This document shows positions 34,567 to 43,440 of a stretch of DNA of 64,000 bases, piece by piece. Below the pieces are notes generated by a model. The model did no database searches, was not told the DNA's origin, and saw only the letters and a program-made list of their open reading frames with translations. The stretch is from assembly GCF_947488945.1 (NCBI RefSeq), contig NZ_CANLBS010000003.1:310001-374000 (forward strand), written 5' to 3'. How positions within the stretch are numbered: the stretch's first letter is position 1; each line of letters begins with the position of its first letter. The position numbers and the translations under genes were made by a program. Source of the DNA: an uncultured Streptomyces sp. GTDB taxonomy: Bacteria > Actinomycetota > Actinomycetes > Streptomycetales > Streptomycetaceae.

Positions 34567-35691
34567 CTATCGCAGGGACTTCAGCATCTCCGCACCGAAC
34601 GGGGTGATGTCCTCGGTGCTCCCGCGCAGGGTCTTCGCCGCCCACTCCGGGTCGGCAATGAGGGCGCGGCCGACGGCGACCATGTCGAACTCGTCGCGTT
34701 CGATCCGTTCCAGCAACTGCTCGATGCCGGTGACCGAGGAACCGTTGCCCCGGAACGCGCTGAAGAAGTCTCCGTCCAGGCCGACCGAGCCCACGGTGAT
34801 CGTCGGCCGCCCGCTGATCTTCTTCACCCAGCCGGCCAGGTTCAGGTCCGAGTCCGCGAACTCCGGCAACCAGTAGCGGCGCGTGGAGGCGTGGAAGACG
34901 TCGACCCCGGCCTCGGCGAGCGGGGTCAGCAGGGACTCCAGCTCCTCGGGGGTTTGCGCGAGCTTCGCCTCGTAGGCGCCCATCTTCCACTGGGACATGC
35001 GGAAGACGAGGGGGAAGTCGTCGGAGACGGCGGCCCGGCAGGCGGCGACGATCTCGGACGCGAAACGGGTGCGTGCGACGAGGTCGCCACCGTACGCGTC
35101 GGTGCGGCGGTTGGAGCCCGACCAGAGGAACTGATCGATCAAGTAGCCGTGCGCGCCGTGCAGTTCGGCACCGTCGAAGCCCAGCCGCTCGGCGGCGGCA
35201 GCGGCGTCGGCGAAGGCCGCGATCACGTCGTCGAGGTCCTGCTGCGTCATGGCCCGGCCCTTGGGTTCGCCCGCCAGGTCCACGCCCGAGGGGCCGACCG
35301 GCTCCGCGTCCACGACGGGCGGGGCGCCCACGGCGCGGGCGACGCCCACGTGCCACAGCTGCGGAACGATCGCCCCGCCCTCCCGGTGCACCGCGTCCAC
35401 CACGCCCGACCAGCCCGCGAGGGCGTCCTCGCCGTGGAAGCGCGGGACGCGGCCGCTGGTGCCCGCGGAGTCGTGGCCGACGTAGGTGCCCTCGGTGATG
35501 ATCAGACCCACCCCGCCGGCGGCCCGCCGGGCGTAGTAGTCCGCCACGTCCCGGCCGGGGACGCCTTCGGGGGAGAACTCCCTGGTCATCGGGGCCATGG
35601 CGATCCGGTTGCGGGAGGTGAGCCCGCGCACGGAGAAGGGGCGCGAGAGGGCGCCTGCGGCGCGGTCGGCGTCTGCGGCAGTCACATGCAT
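34567..35691 (-). CDS. NADH:flavin oxidoreductase (Old Yellow Enzyme family)
   Basis: 374 aa from ATG 35691. A TIM-barrel FMN enzyme: NRIAMAPMTREFSPEGVPG at the N-terminus, VGLIITEGTYV, then the catalytic region GAELHGAHGYLIDQFLW (H-x2-H) with NRRTDAYGG. The phosphate-binding end reads DMVAVGRALIADPEWA. It probably reduces activated C=C bonds with NAD(P)H. No ribosome site is evident, and the 280 bp upstream may hold the promoter of this gene and of the divergent membrane protein gene. Confidence 0.88.
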   Translation of the reverse strand: MHVTAADADRAAGALSRPFSVRGLTSRNRIAMAPMTREFSPEGVPGRDVADYYARRAAGGVGLIITEGTYVGHDSAGTSGRVPRFHGEDALAGWSGVVDAVHREGGAIVPQLWHVGVARAVGAPPVVDAEPVGPSGVDLAGEPKGRAMTQQDLDDVIAAFADAAAAAERLGFDGAELHGAHGYLIDQFLWSGSNRRTDAYGGDLVARTRFASEIVAACRAAVSDDFPLVFRMSQWKMGAYEAKLAQTPEELESLLTPLAEAGVDVFHASTRRYWLPEFADSDLNLAGWVKKISGRPTITVGSVGLDGDFFSAFRGNGSSVTGIEQLLERIERDEFDMVAVGRALIADPEWAAKTLRGSTEDITPFGAEMLKSLR

Positions 35692-35972
35692 GTCCGTTCG
35701 TCGGCGGTAGGGGCGAAGGGCTGTCCTCCCGAGGCCAACACCACCCCGCTCGCCCCGCTTCCCGTCGCCTGGGGCGATGTGGTGCGGATCTCCCCGTGCG
35801 GGCCCGTCGGAGGAGCCCGGCGGGGCGCCTCCGGGAAGGGTGTGACACGAGATATCGCCAACCTCCGCTTGTAGAAACGGACTTGGTGCCGTTACCGGGC
35901 GGGTGGCGGGGCACACGAACGGTCCGGGGGCAGCTGCCCCGTGTGGGCCCGCGGGCCGGGAGGGAGCCAGAG

Positions 35973-36539
35973 GTGGACAGGATCGACGACTTCGTGGCGG
36001 AGCGTCTGTGGCTCCAGGTGGTGCTGTCCGCACTGCTGGCCCCCGCTCTGATCATGGTGATCTCGCCGGGGGAGTCGCCCGCGGCCGTGCTGCTCCGGGT
36101 GGGAGCCGCCACGGTCACCGGGGCGTTCGTGGTGGCCGCCCGGCAGCGCAAGGAGCGGCGGGCGACGGGCGCCACGGCGACGGGGGTGCGGTCCCTGGAG
36201 CGCCGACTGCGCTCCGGCGAGCCGCCCACCGACCCCGCGGAGCGGTCGGCCATGCGCCGCCTGGTCGACGAGCGGCTCCACCGGACCCGTCACGCCGCCG
36301 CGGCACTGGTTGGTCTGAGCCTCATGTTCGCCGCGGTCGCCGTGCTCGCCGCCGTCACCGCGGGCGCGCGCCAGGGCTTCGGCTTCGCCGTCTTCACCGT
36401 GGTCTTCGTCGGCTGGCTCTCCCGCTACGGCTCCCTGCAGCGCCGCCGCCTGCGCGCCATGCGCGAGGCCCTGGGGCCGGCCGCCGGACCCGGACCGGAC
36501 ACGGAGGGCGGGGCGGGGCGAGCCGTACCGCCGGCCTGA
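35973..36539 (+). CDS. Membrane protein, unknown function
   Basis: 188 aa from GTG 35973 (GGGAGGGAG upstream). Hydrophobic segments: about 14-32, 38-56, 105-125 and 130-145 (VLSALLAPALIMVISPGES, AAALVGLSLMFAAVAVLAAV, GFAVFTVVFVGWL). The stretch between them is charged (RQRKERRA) and the tail low complexity. Looks like a small four-helix membrane protein. No family recognised. Divergent from the Old Yellow Enzyme gene. Confidence 0.6.
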   Translation: MDRIDDFVAERLWLQVVLSALLAPALIMVISPGESPAAVLLRVGAATVTGAFVVAARQRKERRATGATATGVRSLERRLRSGEPPTDPAERSAMRRLVDERLHRTRHAAAALVGLSLMFAAVAVLAAVTAGARQGFGFAVFTVVFVGWLSRYGSLQRRRLRAMREALGPAAGPGPDTEGGAGRAVPPA

Positions 36540-36577
36540 GTACGGGGGTCTCCGCGTGTAGCGCGTCGTCGGCGCCG

Positions 36578-37003
36578 TCACTGCGCCGACGTGGGCGGCA
36601 CCGAGGGCCGCGCGCCTCCCCAGGTGAACGCGAACCGGTCCCGCTCCCTGTCGTAGGTGACGCCGGCGCCCGAGGGAGGCAGGGCGAACCGTCGGCACAA
36701 CCAACCGTCCATGGCCAGTGCCGACGCCTCGCACCGGTAGTCGCTCAGCGGGAAGTCGAGCGCGACGACCCGGACGACGAGCCCCTCGGGCAGCAGGTCG
36801 CTCAGCGCCTGCGCGTGGAGGCGGACGCCGAAGGCGAGCCAGGCGGCATCCTCCCAGTACAGGCCGGAGGCGGGCAGACCGAGCCAGATCTTCCGGTGGA
36901 TCCGCAGAGCGTGCGGCGGGCCGCCGTTCTCGCTCACCTCGGCGTCCAGGTTCACCGCGAGCCCGCCCGCCGGCCCGCGGAAGCGGAACGCGAACACCGA
37001 CAT
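36578..37003 (-). CDS. Hypothetical protein
   Basis: 141 aa from ATG 37003 with GGGAG upstream. It looks soluble and beta-rich (MSVFAFRFRGPAGGLAVNL, then RIHRKIWLGLPASGLYW and DRFAFTWGG), without Cys-His metal sites. No domain recognised. Convergent with the membrane protein gene at 35973. Confidence 0.5.
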   Translation of the reverse strand: MSVFAFRFRGPAGGLAVNLDAEVSENGGPPHALRIHRKIWLGLPASGLYWEDAAWLAFGVRLHAQALSDLLPEGLVVRVVALDFPLSDYRCEASALAMDGWLCRRFALPPSGAGVTYDRERDRFAFTWGGARPSVPPTSAQ

Positions 37004-37302
37004 CGTGCGTCTCCCGTCGTCCCGCCCACCCTCGCACCTCCGGCCGTCGCAGGTCACCCGCGCCGGACGGAGTGGAGGCGCGCCGGCACGGGAACGCGCG
37101 GCGAACCGGCGTCCGTACGGCGGCCGGTGCGGCCGCGGAGGCCCGCAATCTCGTCTCCGGCCGTTCCATGCACGGAAGTTCGGGTACCCGAGTGCAACGA
37201 GCGCGACGGTACGCGCGGAGAACGCGACCGACGAACCTCATCGGTTCACCGGGCGAGACACGCGACCGACGTACAGACCGACGGACGAGTTCGGAGAGTG
37301 AC

Positions 37303-37698
37303 ATGGCGAAGACGAAGGCATCCGGAACCACTCACCCCAAGGCCGCCTCCGCGGCGGGCCGGGCGGCCAAGAGCGCCCGGACCAAGAGCAGCAGGAAGGC
37401 CGCCGCGAGCGCGCTGTCGCAGACCTCCGGGAAGGCGGGCAGCGCCTCCGCGAAGACGACCAAGTCCGGCCCGGCGTCGGCCGCGGGCAAGACCGTGGGG
37501 GCGAAGAAACGGCCGAAGTCCGAGAAGAAGGCCGCCGCCAGTGCCCTGTCCCAGACCCCGGGCACGCCGGCCCGCCGCCCCGGCAAGAAGGTGCTCACCG
37601 CCGCGGCCAAGGTGCTGGCGGACAAGAAGTCGACCAAGGCCGCGCGCTCCGACGCGGCGAGCACGCTCGCCCAGGCCGCGGCGCACGCGCTGAGGTAG
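37303..37698 (+). CDS. Lys/Ala-rich basic protein with internal repeats (histone-H1-like)
   Basis: 131 aa from ATG 37303 with GGAG upstream. Almost all Lys, Ala, Ser, Thr, Gly. The unit K-A-A-A-S-A-L-S-Q-T occurs twice exactly (about residues 32-41 and 75-84) and a third time in altered form near the C-terminus (KAARSDAASTLAQAA). Composition resembles H1-like nucleoid proteins that coat DNA; binding is inference from charge. No helix-turn-helix is seen. Confidence 0.6.
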   Translation: MAKTKASGTTHPKAASAAGRAAKSARTKSSRKAAASALSQTSGKAGSASAKTTKSGPASAAGKTVGAKKRPKSEKKAAASALSQTPGTPARRPGKKVLTAAAKVLADKKSTKAARSDAASTLAQAAAHALR

Positions 37699-37874
37699 GC
37701 GCCGGGCGGCTGGCCGCCGCCCTTCCGCGACCGGGTGCGCCGCGGAGCACGTACGACGCGAACGCGCAGCGCGGTCCGGACGGCCGGCCGCCGGTGCACC
37801 CACGCCGCGCATCCGGCGCGCCCCGCGGTCGGCGTGCCCTGCGGTCGGCGTGCCGTACAACCCATCGAAGCCGT

Positions 37875-37927
37875 CATCGGTCCTGTCCAGCGACGTTGAT
37901 CACCGTCGTCGCTGGACAGGACCGATG
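37875..37927 (+). promoter_or_regulatory. 21-bp inverted repeat whose right arm includes a start codon
   Basis: Left arm 37875-37895 (CATCGGTCCTGTCC...), spacer 11 nt, right arm 37907-37927 (...GGACAGGACCGATG). The complement is exact over 21 bp and the last three bases are the ATG of the secreted protein gene. In the mRNA the hairpin would hide both the AGGA-like ribosome site and the start. Confidence 0.7.
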
Positions 37928-38491
37928 GACTCGATGAAGACCGTCAGACCCACCGGACGTACCACCGCCGCGGCCCTGGTGCTGGTCGCGGCAACGGGGG
38001 CGCTCCATGCCTCCACCGCATCCGCCGCCGCGGCCGTGAGCTGCACGTCCCCCGTGTTCGCACGGCAGTTCTACGCGAACACCACGTTCTCGGGAACGCC
38101 GAAGAAGACGGACTGCGACTCCGCGATCGACCAGAACTGGGGTGCCAAGGCGCCCGTGTCCGGACTCCCGTCGAACAACTTCGGCGTGCGCTGGTCGGTG
38201 ACCCGCGACTCCGGATCCGGTGGGCTCTCGTACGTCGGCTGCTCCGAGAGCAGCGGCCTCGGCGGCTGCTCCCGGTTCGCGAGCTACCGCGTGGAGCGCT
38301 GGGACCCCGCCGCGGCCGCGTACGTCACGCTGGCCGAGGGCGCGGCGGGCGACGCCGCCTTCCACATGGACACCACGGTGAACGGGGACGTGCGCGGCCT
38401 GTACTCCTACCGCGTCGTACGGCTGGACGCCTCGGGCGCCGAGGCCGACATCCGGTCGAAGGCGTACGGCATCTGGGACTCCTGGCTCTGA
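37925..38491 (+). CDS. Secreted protein, unknown function
   Basis: 188 aa from ATG 37925; an in-frame ATG at 37934 is the alternative start and lies outside the hairpin. A classical Sec signal (KTVRPTGRT, hydrophobic ALVLVAATGAL, cleavage near ASTASA-A) is followed by an extracellular domain. It has Cys residues (SC, TDC, YVGCSE, GGCS) that could form disulphides, and a stretch resembling PA14-type ligand folds (ANTTFSGTPKKTDCDSA, NFGVRWSV). No enzyme motif. A 20-bp terminator follows. Regulation by the start-codon hairpin is inference. Confidence 0.6.
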   Translation: MDSMKTVRPTGRTTAAALVLVAATGALHASTASAAAAVSCTSPVFARQFYANTTFSGTPKKTDCDSAIDQNWGAKAPVSGLPSNNFGVRWSVTRDSGSGGLSYVGCSESSGLGGCSRFASYRVERWDPAAAAYVTLAEGAAGDAAFHMDTTVNGDVRGLYSYRVVRLDASGAEADIRSKAYGIWDSWL

Positions 38492-38498
38492 GCCCCGC

Positions 38499-38547
38499 GC
38501 AACAGGAAAAGGGGACCGGGAATTCTTCGGTCCCCTTTTCCTGTTGC
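38499..38547 (+). terminator. 20-bp perfect terminator
   Basis: The stem GCAACAGGAAAAGGGGACCG with its exact complement and a 9-nt loop lies 8 bp after the secreted protein gene. Unusually AT-rich for this genome and followed by no T-run. Confidence 0.9.
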
Positions 38548-39068
38548 ACGCTTCAATGTGCGGGCGGGGGTGGACGGGGTGAACCGTCCTGCCGGCCCGG
38601 TAAACAATTGTCCAGCGGCTCGTGGCGGTGAATGCTTATTTCGTGTCGAATGAAGAAGGGGCACGAGCGGGCGGATATGCGGTGTTCGGCAGGTTTGCAG
38701 GAGTTTGGTGCCCGGTGCCTCTGGTCCGATGTCCCTGGTCCGGCTCTTCGCCGGGGCCGTTGGTGCGCGCTGCGCCGGCCCGTCGGGCCGACTCGCGGAC
38801 GGGGCCTGCTCCGGAGCGTCCTTGACGTCGGGTCAGTGACGGCGTGGTGGCCTGCGCGCCGTGACCCTGGGGTCCGGACCCGGCGGGCCGATCGCCCTCA
38901 CGCCCGGCGTGCGGTGCCTCACGGCGGGCGCTCGAAATAGGGCGCCTATTCCGCCGGTCCCGCCGCTCCCGCCGGAAGTGCGATAGTGCGCGGAGGGAAA
39001 GTCGGCACCCTTTTTCGTGATAAGCTCTTGAGGAATTGTCTGGACGCCGCGACTAAAAGGGGAATGGC
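38548..39068. other. 520-bp gene-free stretch
   Basis: No supported gene. The frame at 38622-38825 has poor composition. The last 60 bp, CTTTTTCGTGATAAGCTCTT and on to AAAAGGGGAA before the GTG at 39069, is AT-rich and probably holds that gene's promoter and ribosome site. Confidence 0.4.
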
Positions 39069-39668
39069 GTGAACACCGAGAAGGTTACGGCTCGACGTCT
39101 TACGGCTGATGAGATTTCAGGCTTGGGTCCCCAGGACGCCATCTTCGTCTCGGCGGGAACGAGTGGCCTTCCTCTCGACTGCTACGCCCCGGCTCTCCTC
39201 ACGGGGCCGGGCAAGAACTTCGAGGGTGGGTCCTTCGCCGCGAGGACGGTCTTCGGCGAGGAGATCCACGTCCTCGCGGACGACCCGGACGAGCCCGGCA
39301 TCTGGATCGCCGACAAGGCGGGCCAGGAGATCGAGGTGCTGCAGAGCGCCGGCGTCCTCCTGAACCTCGCCCTCTTCGTGCCCGCGGGCGGAGCCGCCTC
39401 CCTGGAGTCGCTCTACTCCGCCGCGCGGGAGGCCTTCGGCGCGGGAGTGGTCCAGCGCTGGAGCGAGGAAGTCGTCGAGGTGCCCGACGTGAAGGTCGAC
39501 CTGTACGAGGAGCCGGCGCGGGCGCGCAAGAACTCCAACGCCCAGAACCGCGACCGCCGCGCCCTGGACATCTACCCGACCCGCGTGCGCTTCCTGGAGC
39601 CCAGCGAGGGCTGGAAGTTCGTGGTCGAGCCGCACCAGGAGATCGTCGACGACACCCCGACGATCTGA
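39069..39668 (+). CDS. Hypothetical acidic protein
   Basis: 199 aa from GTG 39069 with AAAAGGGGAA upstream; the ATG four bases earlier is out of frame. Soluble, no signal peptide. Acidic overall (VEVPDVKVDLYEE, DDPDEPGIWIADK). A Ser/Gly loop FVSAGTSGLPLDCY lies near residue 30. No family recognised. Codon use and GC are typical of the neighbourhood. A hairpin at 39712-39739 ends it. Confidence 0.5.
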   Translation: MNTEKVTARRLTADEISGLGPQDAIFVSAGTSGLPLDCYAPALLTGPGKNFEGGSFAARTVFGEEIHVLADDPDEPGIWIADKAGQEIEVLQSAGVLLNLALFVPAGGAASLESLYSAAREAFGAGVVQRWSEEVVEVPDVKVDLYEEPARARKNSNAQNRDRRALDIYPTRVRFLEPSEGWKFVVEPHQEIVDDTPTI

Positions 39669-39711
39669 GCCCGGCGCCACGGCGGTCGCCGTGGCCCGTT
39701 TCTCGCCGGAG

Positions 39712-39739
39712 CGCCCGGCCGGTTCCTTCCGGCCGGGCG
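39712..39739 (+). terminator. Hairpin terminator
   Basis: An 11-bp stem, CGCCCGGCCGG with CCGGCCGGGCG, around TTCCTT, 44 bp after the stop of the hypothetical gene. Confidence 0.65.
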
Positions 39740-39926
39740 TTCTGCATGCGTACGGCTCCGCGGCGGTGGGGTCGGTGCGTTCCCGCACGTCGCGGAACCT
39801 CTGCGTTTGTCCCTGACCTCCCGCAGGTTTGTCCGCGCTCGGTAACCGGGGGAGCCCGCGGGGCCGTTCGCATGTCCTGATGGGTGCGCACGGCATCGGT
39901 GGAGACGGCAAAAGGGGCGGGCGGAC

Positions 39927-40688
39927 ATGGCGAAGCACAAGGGCAGAGCGTGGCAAGGCCGCCTCCTCGCGGCGGCTCTCGGCGTCACGGCGCTGGCCGC
40001 CGCCACCTCGGTGTGGACCGCGCAGGCCGACTCCACCGGGGAACGCGAGCCGCAGGCGCGCGCCTCGGCGCCCGCCATCCGGCCCGTCGCGGTGGACATC
40101 GCGCACGCCTCGGACCAGGGTGCGCGGGGCGTCAACATCACCATCGACGACGGCCCCGACCCGGTCTGGACGCCGCAGGTGCTCCAACTTCTCCGGGAGC
40201 ACGGGGTGAAGGCCACGTTCTGCATGGTGGGCACCCAGGCCCGGGCGTATCCGGACCTGGTCAAGGCCGTGGTGGCCGACGGACACCGGCTGTGCGACCA
40301 CACCATCTCGCACGACACCGCCATGGACACCAAGTCCGAGAGCTACCAGTCCCAGCAGATCCTGGACGCGGAACGCATGATCACCGAGGCGTCCGGCGGC
40401 GTCCGGCCCCAGTACTACCGCGCCCCGGGCGGCGCGTTCACCCCGTACAGCCGCCAACTGGCGGCTTCGCGCGGGATGCGGCCGCTCGGCTGGAACGTCG
40501 ACACCAAGGACTTCGAGCAGCCCGGCGTGGACGCCATGGTCGCCACCGTGCAGCGCGAGATCGCGGACGGCCCGACCGTCCTCTTCCACGACGCCGGCGG
40601 AGACCGTTCCCAGACCGTCGCCGCCTTGCGGGAGGTCCTCCCCTGGCTGAAGGAGCAGGGGTACGCCTTCGGGTTCCCGGTACGGTGA
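39927..40688 (+). CDS. Secreted polysaccharide deacetylase (NodB homology, CE4)
   Basis: 253 aa. The N-terminus (RLLAAALGVTALAAATSVW) is a signal peptide or anchor. The NodB domain (about 67-250) shows motif 1 TIDDGPDP (Asp74/Asp75), motif 2 HTISH (His125, His129, metal), motif 3 RAPGG (165-169), motif 4 DTKDFE and motif 5 LFHDAGG. It removes acetyl groups from an extracellular amino-sugar polymer such as peptidoglycan or chitin, using a divalent metal. Monocistronic. Confidence 0.9.
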   Translation: MAKHKGRAWQGRLLAAALGVTALAAATSVWTAQADSTGEREPQARASAPAIRPVAVDIAHASDQGARGVNITIDDGPDPVWTPQVLQLLREHGVKATFCMVGTQARAYPDLVKAVVADGHRLCDHTISHDTAMDTKSESYQSQQILDAERMITEASGGVRPQYYRAPGGAFTPYSRQLAASRGMRPLGWNVDTKDFEQPGVDAMVATVQREIADGPTVLFHDAGGDRSQTVAALREVLPWLKEQGYAFGFPVR

Positions 40689-40907
40689 CGGGCCTTCGCG
40701 GGCCTTCGCGGGCCTTCGACGCCGGTGATGCGGCGAGAGGCCCCGCCCGCCGCGCCCGGGGGCCGGGGCGGAGGGCGAGGGCAGAGGCCAGCTTGCGGGG
40801 CGTCCACCGGGTGCTCGGACTGCATCCAGGATCGCCCGGGCCGCCTCCGGGTCCTTCCGGGACCCTCCGGGGGCGGCAGGCCTACGCACCGCACTCCGGC
40901 CGACGGA

Positions 40908-41741
40908 TCAGCGCAGTCCGGCGAAGAGATCGTCTTCGGGGAGGGGCGCACCGGTGGCGTCCTTGACCCGTAGGAACGTCTCGACCCCCATCCACTCGCG
41001 GAACCTCTCCTTGCCCATCTTGAGGAAGAAGATGTTCTCGCCCTGACTGGCGTGCGCGGCCAGCGCGTCGAACTTCTGGTCGCTGAACGCGGTGGCGTCG
41101 ACCCAGGTGGAGATCTGGTCGTCGGGCAGGCCGATCTCGGCCATCGCCGCTTCCTCGGCGGGATCCGGCGCGGGAGCGTCCTCCTGGAACTCCTGCATGG
41201 TCTCGCCGAACCGCCGCATCATCGAGCGGGGCATCGTCGTCCAGTACACCTTGGGCGTCAGCCCGGTCATCTCCAGCGCCGCCATCGTGATGCGGTGGGC
41301 CTGGATGTGGTCGGGGTGGCCGTAGAAGCCGTTCTCGTCGTACGTGATGACGACGTCGGGCTCGTACCGCCGCATGAGCTCCGCGAGCCGTGCGGCGCCC
41401 TCCTCGACGGGGGTCCCCCAGAACGATCCGGGGGCGTCGTTGGTCGGCCAGCCCACCATCCCGGAGTCGGCGTAGTCCAGCGTCTCCAGGTCGCTGATCT
41501 TCAGGACGTCGCAGCTTGCCGCGAGTTCCCGCCGGCGCATCGCGGCGACGGCCGCGGGATCGTGTCCGGGCTCACCCGGTTTGACACCCCCGGGCCCGTC
41601 ACCGCACCCGCCGTCCGTACAGGTCACCAGAACCGTGCGGACGCCTTCCGCCGCGTACCGCGCGAGGACCCCTCCGGTTCCGGTGGCCTCGTCGTCGGGG
41701 TGGGCGTGTACCGCCATGAGCGTCAAGGGCCGGTCGGTCAT
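40908..41741 (-). CDS. PIG-L family deacetylase (Mca/MshB type)
   Basis: 277 aa. The zinc site AHPDDE (13-18) is followed by GHPDHIQAHR near residue 145. The fold elements TVLVTCTDGGCGDGPGG, LKISDLETLDYADSGM and VDATAFSDQKFDALAAHASQ match mycothiol-related deacetylases. These act on mycothiol conjugates (Mca) or its precursor (MshB). The sequence cannot fix which one, though the full-length tail with SQGENIFFLK favours Mca. Monocistronic. Confidence 0.82.
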   Translation of the reverse strand: MTDRPLTLMAVHAHPDDEATGTGGVLARYAAEGVRTVLVTCTDGGCGDGPGGVKPGEPGHDPAAVAAMRRRELAASCDVLKISDLETLDYADSGMVGWPTNDAPGSFWGTPVEEGAARLAELMRRYEPDVVITYDENGFYGHPDHIQAHRITMAALEMTGLTPKVYWTTMPRSMMRRFGETMQEFQEDAPAPDPAEEAAMAEIGLPDDQISTWVDATAFSDQKFDALAAHASQGENIFFLKMGKERFREWMGVETFLRVKDATGAPLPEDDLFAGLR

Positions 41742-42038
41742 GAAAACGTCCTCCTGCAGTGCTGCTTCTCGGTCCGGACACGCGGGCGCGGTGGCCCGCG
41801 AGCCGGCCGCTGGGTACTCGCCGGTCGGGCGGACCCGGGCGACTCGTCACCTGCCTGCACTCCGGCCTGCGCGAGCCTGCCCGGTACGAAGCCGGTCCCG
41901 GGCCGACGGTCTCTGGCCAGCGGTCCAGTGTCTCCGGTTCGTCGCTCCGGCTCCGGATTCGGGACCCGGTCTCCGGTCATGGTCTCCGGGTGCAACCGCG
42001 CCGACCGCACCTGGTGTTCCCGGTCGAGCCACTGCTCT

Positions 42039-42078
42039 TGACCGCTGTTGTCCGCTCCGAAGGGCACGGATGGGGCAC
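42039..42078. repeat. 40-bp repeat (first copy), left edge of the accessory region
   Basis: A sequence beginning TGACCGCTGTTGTCCGCTC and ending GGATGGGGCAC. It recurs at 43401-43440 and 45909-45948, where it follows tRNA fragments at a fixed distance. Here no tRNA fragment precedes it. The surrounding stretch 41742-42129 holds no supported gene. Confidence 0.7.
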
Positions 42079-42129
42079 GGTCGCTGAGGTCTGAGCAGCC
42101 TGATGTGCATCCTGCTGAGCACCCGGTCT

Positions 42130-42831
42130 CTAGGCAGCCATCAGTCTTCGTGTGGAGCTTCCAGTTCCTGGAGTCGTCCGCGGATGTCGTCCGCCGATGT
42201 CGTCGGCCCGTGCGTGTGCCCACTGCCGTAGCCCGGTGATTGCTTGCTCGTCGAGGCCGTAGGCGGCGAATTCTGTGTCGTCGATCCAGTCGGATCCGCC
42301 CAGTCGGGCTTGCAACTCGCTCAGCTCGAAGGAGTCGCGTGCATGGCGCCGCCCGAGCCCTTCGAGTTCGACATGGCTCCAGCGGTTCGCAGCCGCCTGC
42401 ACGTCGATCAGTTCTCTGGCGAGTCTGCGGTCGGCGAGTGTGCGGACCTTGGTCCCGACGACATCATCGAGGGACAGCACCAAGCCGTGCTCTGTGTGTA
42501 CGGGTGGCCGCCAGAGTGCTTCCTTGAGGATGTCGTCGACCTCGTGCCTTCACGGCTGACGGGATCGGTGACGATCAGGCGTGCGGAGAGTGGGTCTGTT
42601 TCCAGAGCGTTGACCTGCCACCCGCGTTGTTCCAGGCCGGCGCGCACGGCAGCAGCGATGTCCTCCATGCGAGCGATCGGGGTTCTCAGTCGCGACGTCG
42701 AGGTCTTGGCTGAGCCGGTCGACCAGGCCGTGTGCCTGAACCGCGTAGCCGCCGGTAAGCGCCAGAAGGTATGCACCGCCTACGGCGAGCACATCTGCAA
42801 GCAAGCGACGGTGCAGGTCCGTGAGGTTCAC
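42130..42831 (-). pseudogene. AbiEii/AbiGii-type nucleotidyltransferase, two frameshifts
   Basis: Read from GTG 42831, the frame gives GGAYLLALTGGYAVQAHGL and DRLSQDLDVATENP, the GGxxxxxHG and D-x-D nucleotidyltransferase motifs of AbiEii toxins. It is then one base out before IARMEDIAAAVRAGLEQRG (about 42670). A second shift near 42535 is needed to read EVDDILKEALWRPP, LSLDDVVGTKVRTLADRRLA and the C-terminus. Each break is repaired by one base. The start overlaps the partner gene by GTGA, so the original pair was an operon. In AbiE systems this toxin is neutralised by an AbiEi antitoxin. The family call is confident, the inactivity probable. Confidence 0.78.
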
Positions 42832-43175
42832 GCAGCGGCCCGGGCGCTGGGAGCCAACTCGTCGAAGGAGCGTTCCCAGACTTCACGAACATCACGGCTG
42901 ATCAGTGTGCGCAGTGTGGGCCACAAGCTGAGGAGGAGGCCGCGATTGAGATATCGGACCAGATCATCGTGCTGGCCCTCGGCCAGGACGATGCGGTAGT
43001 AGCTCATCCGCAGCCGGGGCTGGTCGAGGCCGAATGTGGTCAGTCCCGACCACGCCAGGTGAAGCGGCAGGCTTACTGTGCCGTGCTCGGGGCCGACAAG
43101 CTCGGACAGCGCTGCGGGCACACGCCGGGCGAACTTGTCACGGCGAAGATCGGAAAGACTGGGCCGTGATGCCAC
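42828..43175 (-). CDS. Hypothetical partner of the AbiEii-type gene
   Basis: 115 aa from GTG 43175 (GAGGA upstream). Begins MASRPSLSDLRRDKFARRV and continues VPAALSELVGPEHGTVSLPL, then YYRIVLAEGQHDDLVRYLNRGLLL and VREVWERSFDELAPS. No HTH is obvious, so it is not a typical AbiEi antitoxin. Overlap with the toxin-like gene implies a functional pair. It looks intact although the partner is broken. Confidence 0.5.
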   Translation of the reverse strand: MASRPSLSDLRRDKFARRVPAALSELVGPEHGTVSLPLHLAWSGLTTFGLDQPRLRMSYYRIVLAEGQHDDLVRYLNRGLLLSLWPTLRTLISRDVREVWERSFDELAPSARAAA

Positions 43176-43269
43176 TCCTCGATTATCCAGGGAGAGGCCA
43201 CCGGGCCGACCGGACGGTGACAAGGTGCGGCATACAAAGAGCCCCCGGCCGCTGGCTTGGGGCTTTTCA

Positions 43270-43313
43270 TGGAGCGGGCGACGAGAATCGAACTCGCGCT
43301 CTGAGCTTGGGAA
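43270..43313. repeat. Partial tRNA-Gly copy 1 (att-like site)
   Basis: 44 bp matching the 3' part of the tRNA-Gly gene at 55029-55072 with one mismatch. It covers the acceptor 3' strand, T arm, variable region and 3' anticodon arm, and diverges at the anticodon loop. A terminator-like GC stretch (CCCCCGGCC...) precedes it, as at the other copies. Typical remnant of site-specific integration into a tRNA. Confidence 0.85.
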
Positions 43314-43400
43314 TCAACGGTTCTCAAGTTGTTGCAGGGGCTCTGACCTGCGGTTTCGGGTTGGGCAGGTGGATGGCTCCCGGTCTCTGGGAGCCGCATC

Positions 43401-43440
43401 TGACCGCTGTTGTCCGCTCTGAAGGGCACGGATGGGGCAC
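43401..43440. repeat. 40-bp repeat (second copy)
   Basis: Begins exactly 88 bp after the end of the partial tRNA copy at 43270-43313; the third copy has the same 88-bp distance. 39 of 40 bases match the copy at 42039-42078. Possibly an integrase arm site or part of an ancestral attP. Confidence 0.8.

Noticed and set aside
37850..37924. Upstream in-frame ATG extending the secreted protein by 25 residues
   Set aside because: The added residues would precede the signal peptide and are translated across the inverted repeat, with no ribosome site.
38622..38825. 67-codon frame upstream of the GTG-started hypothetical gene
   Set aside because: The composition of its second half (Pro/Arg/Ala) looks like non-coding GC-rich DNA and it has no Shine-Dalgarno.
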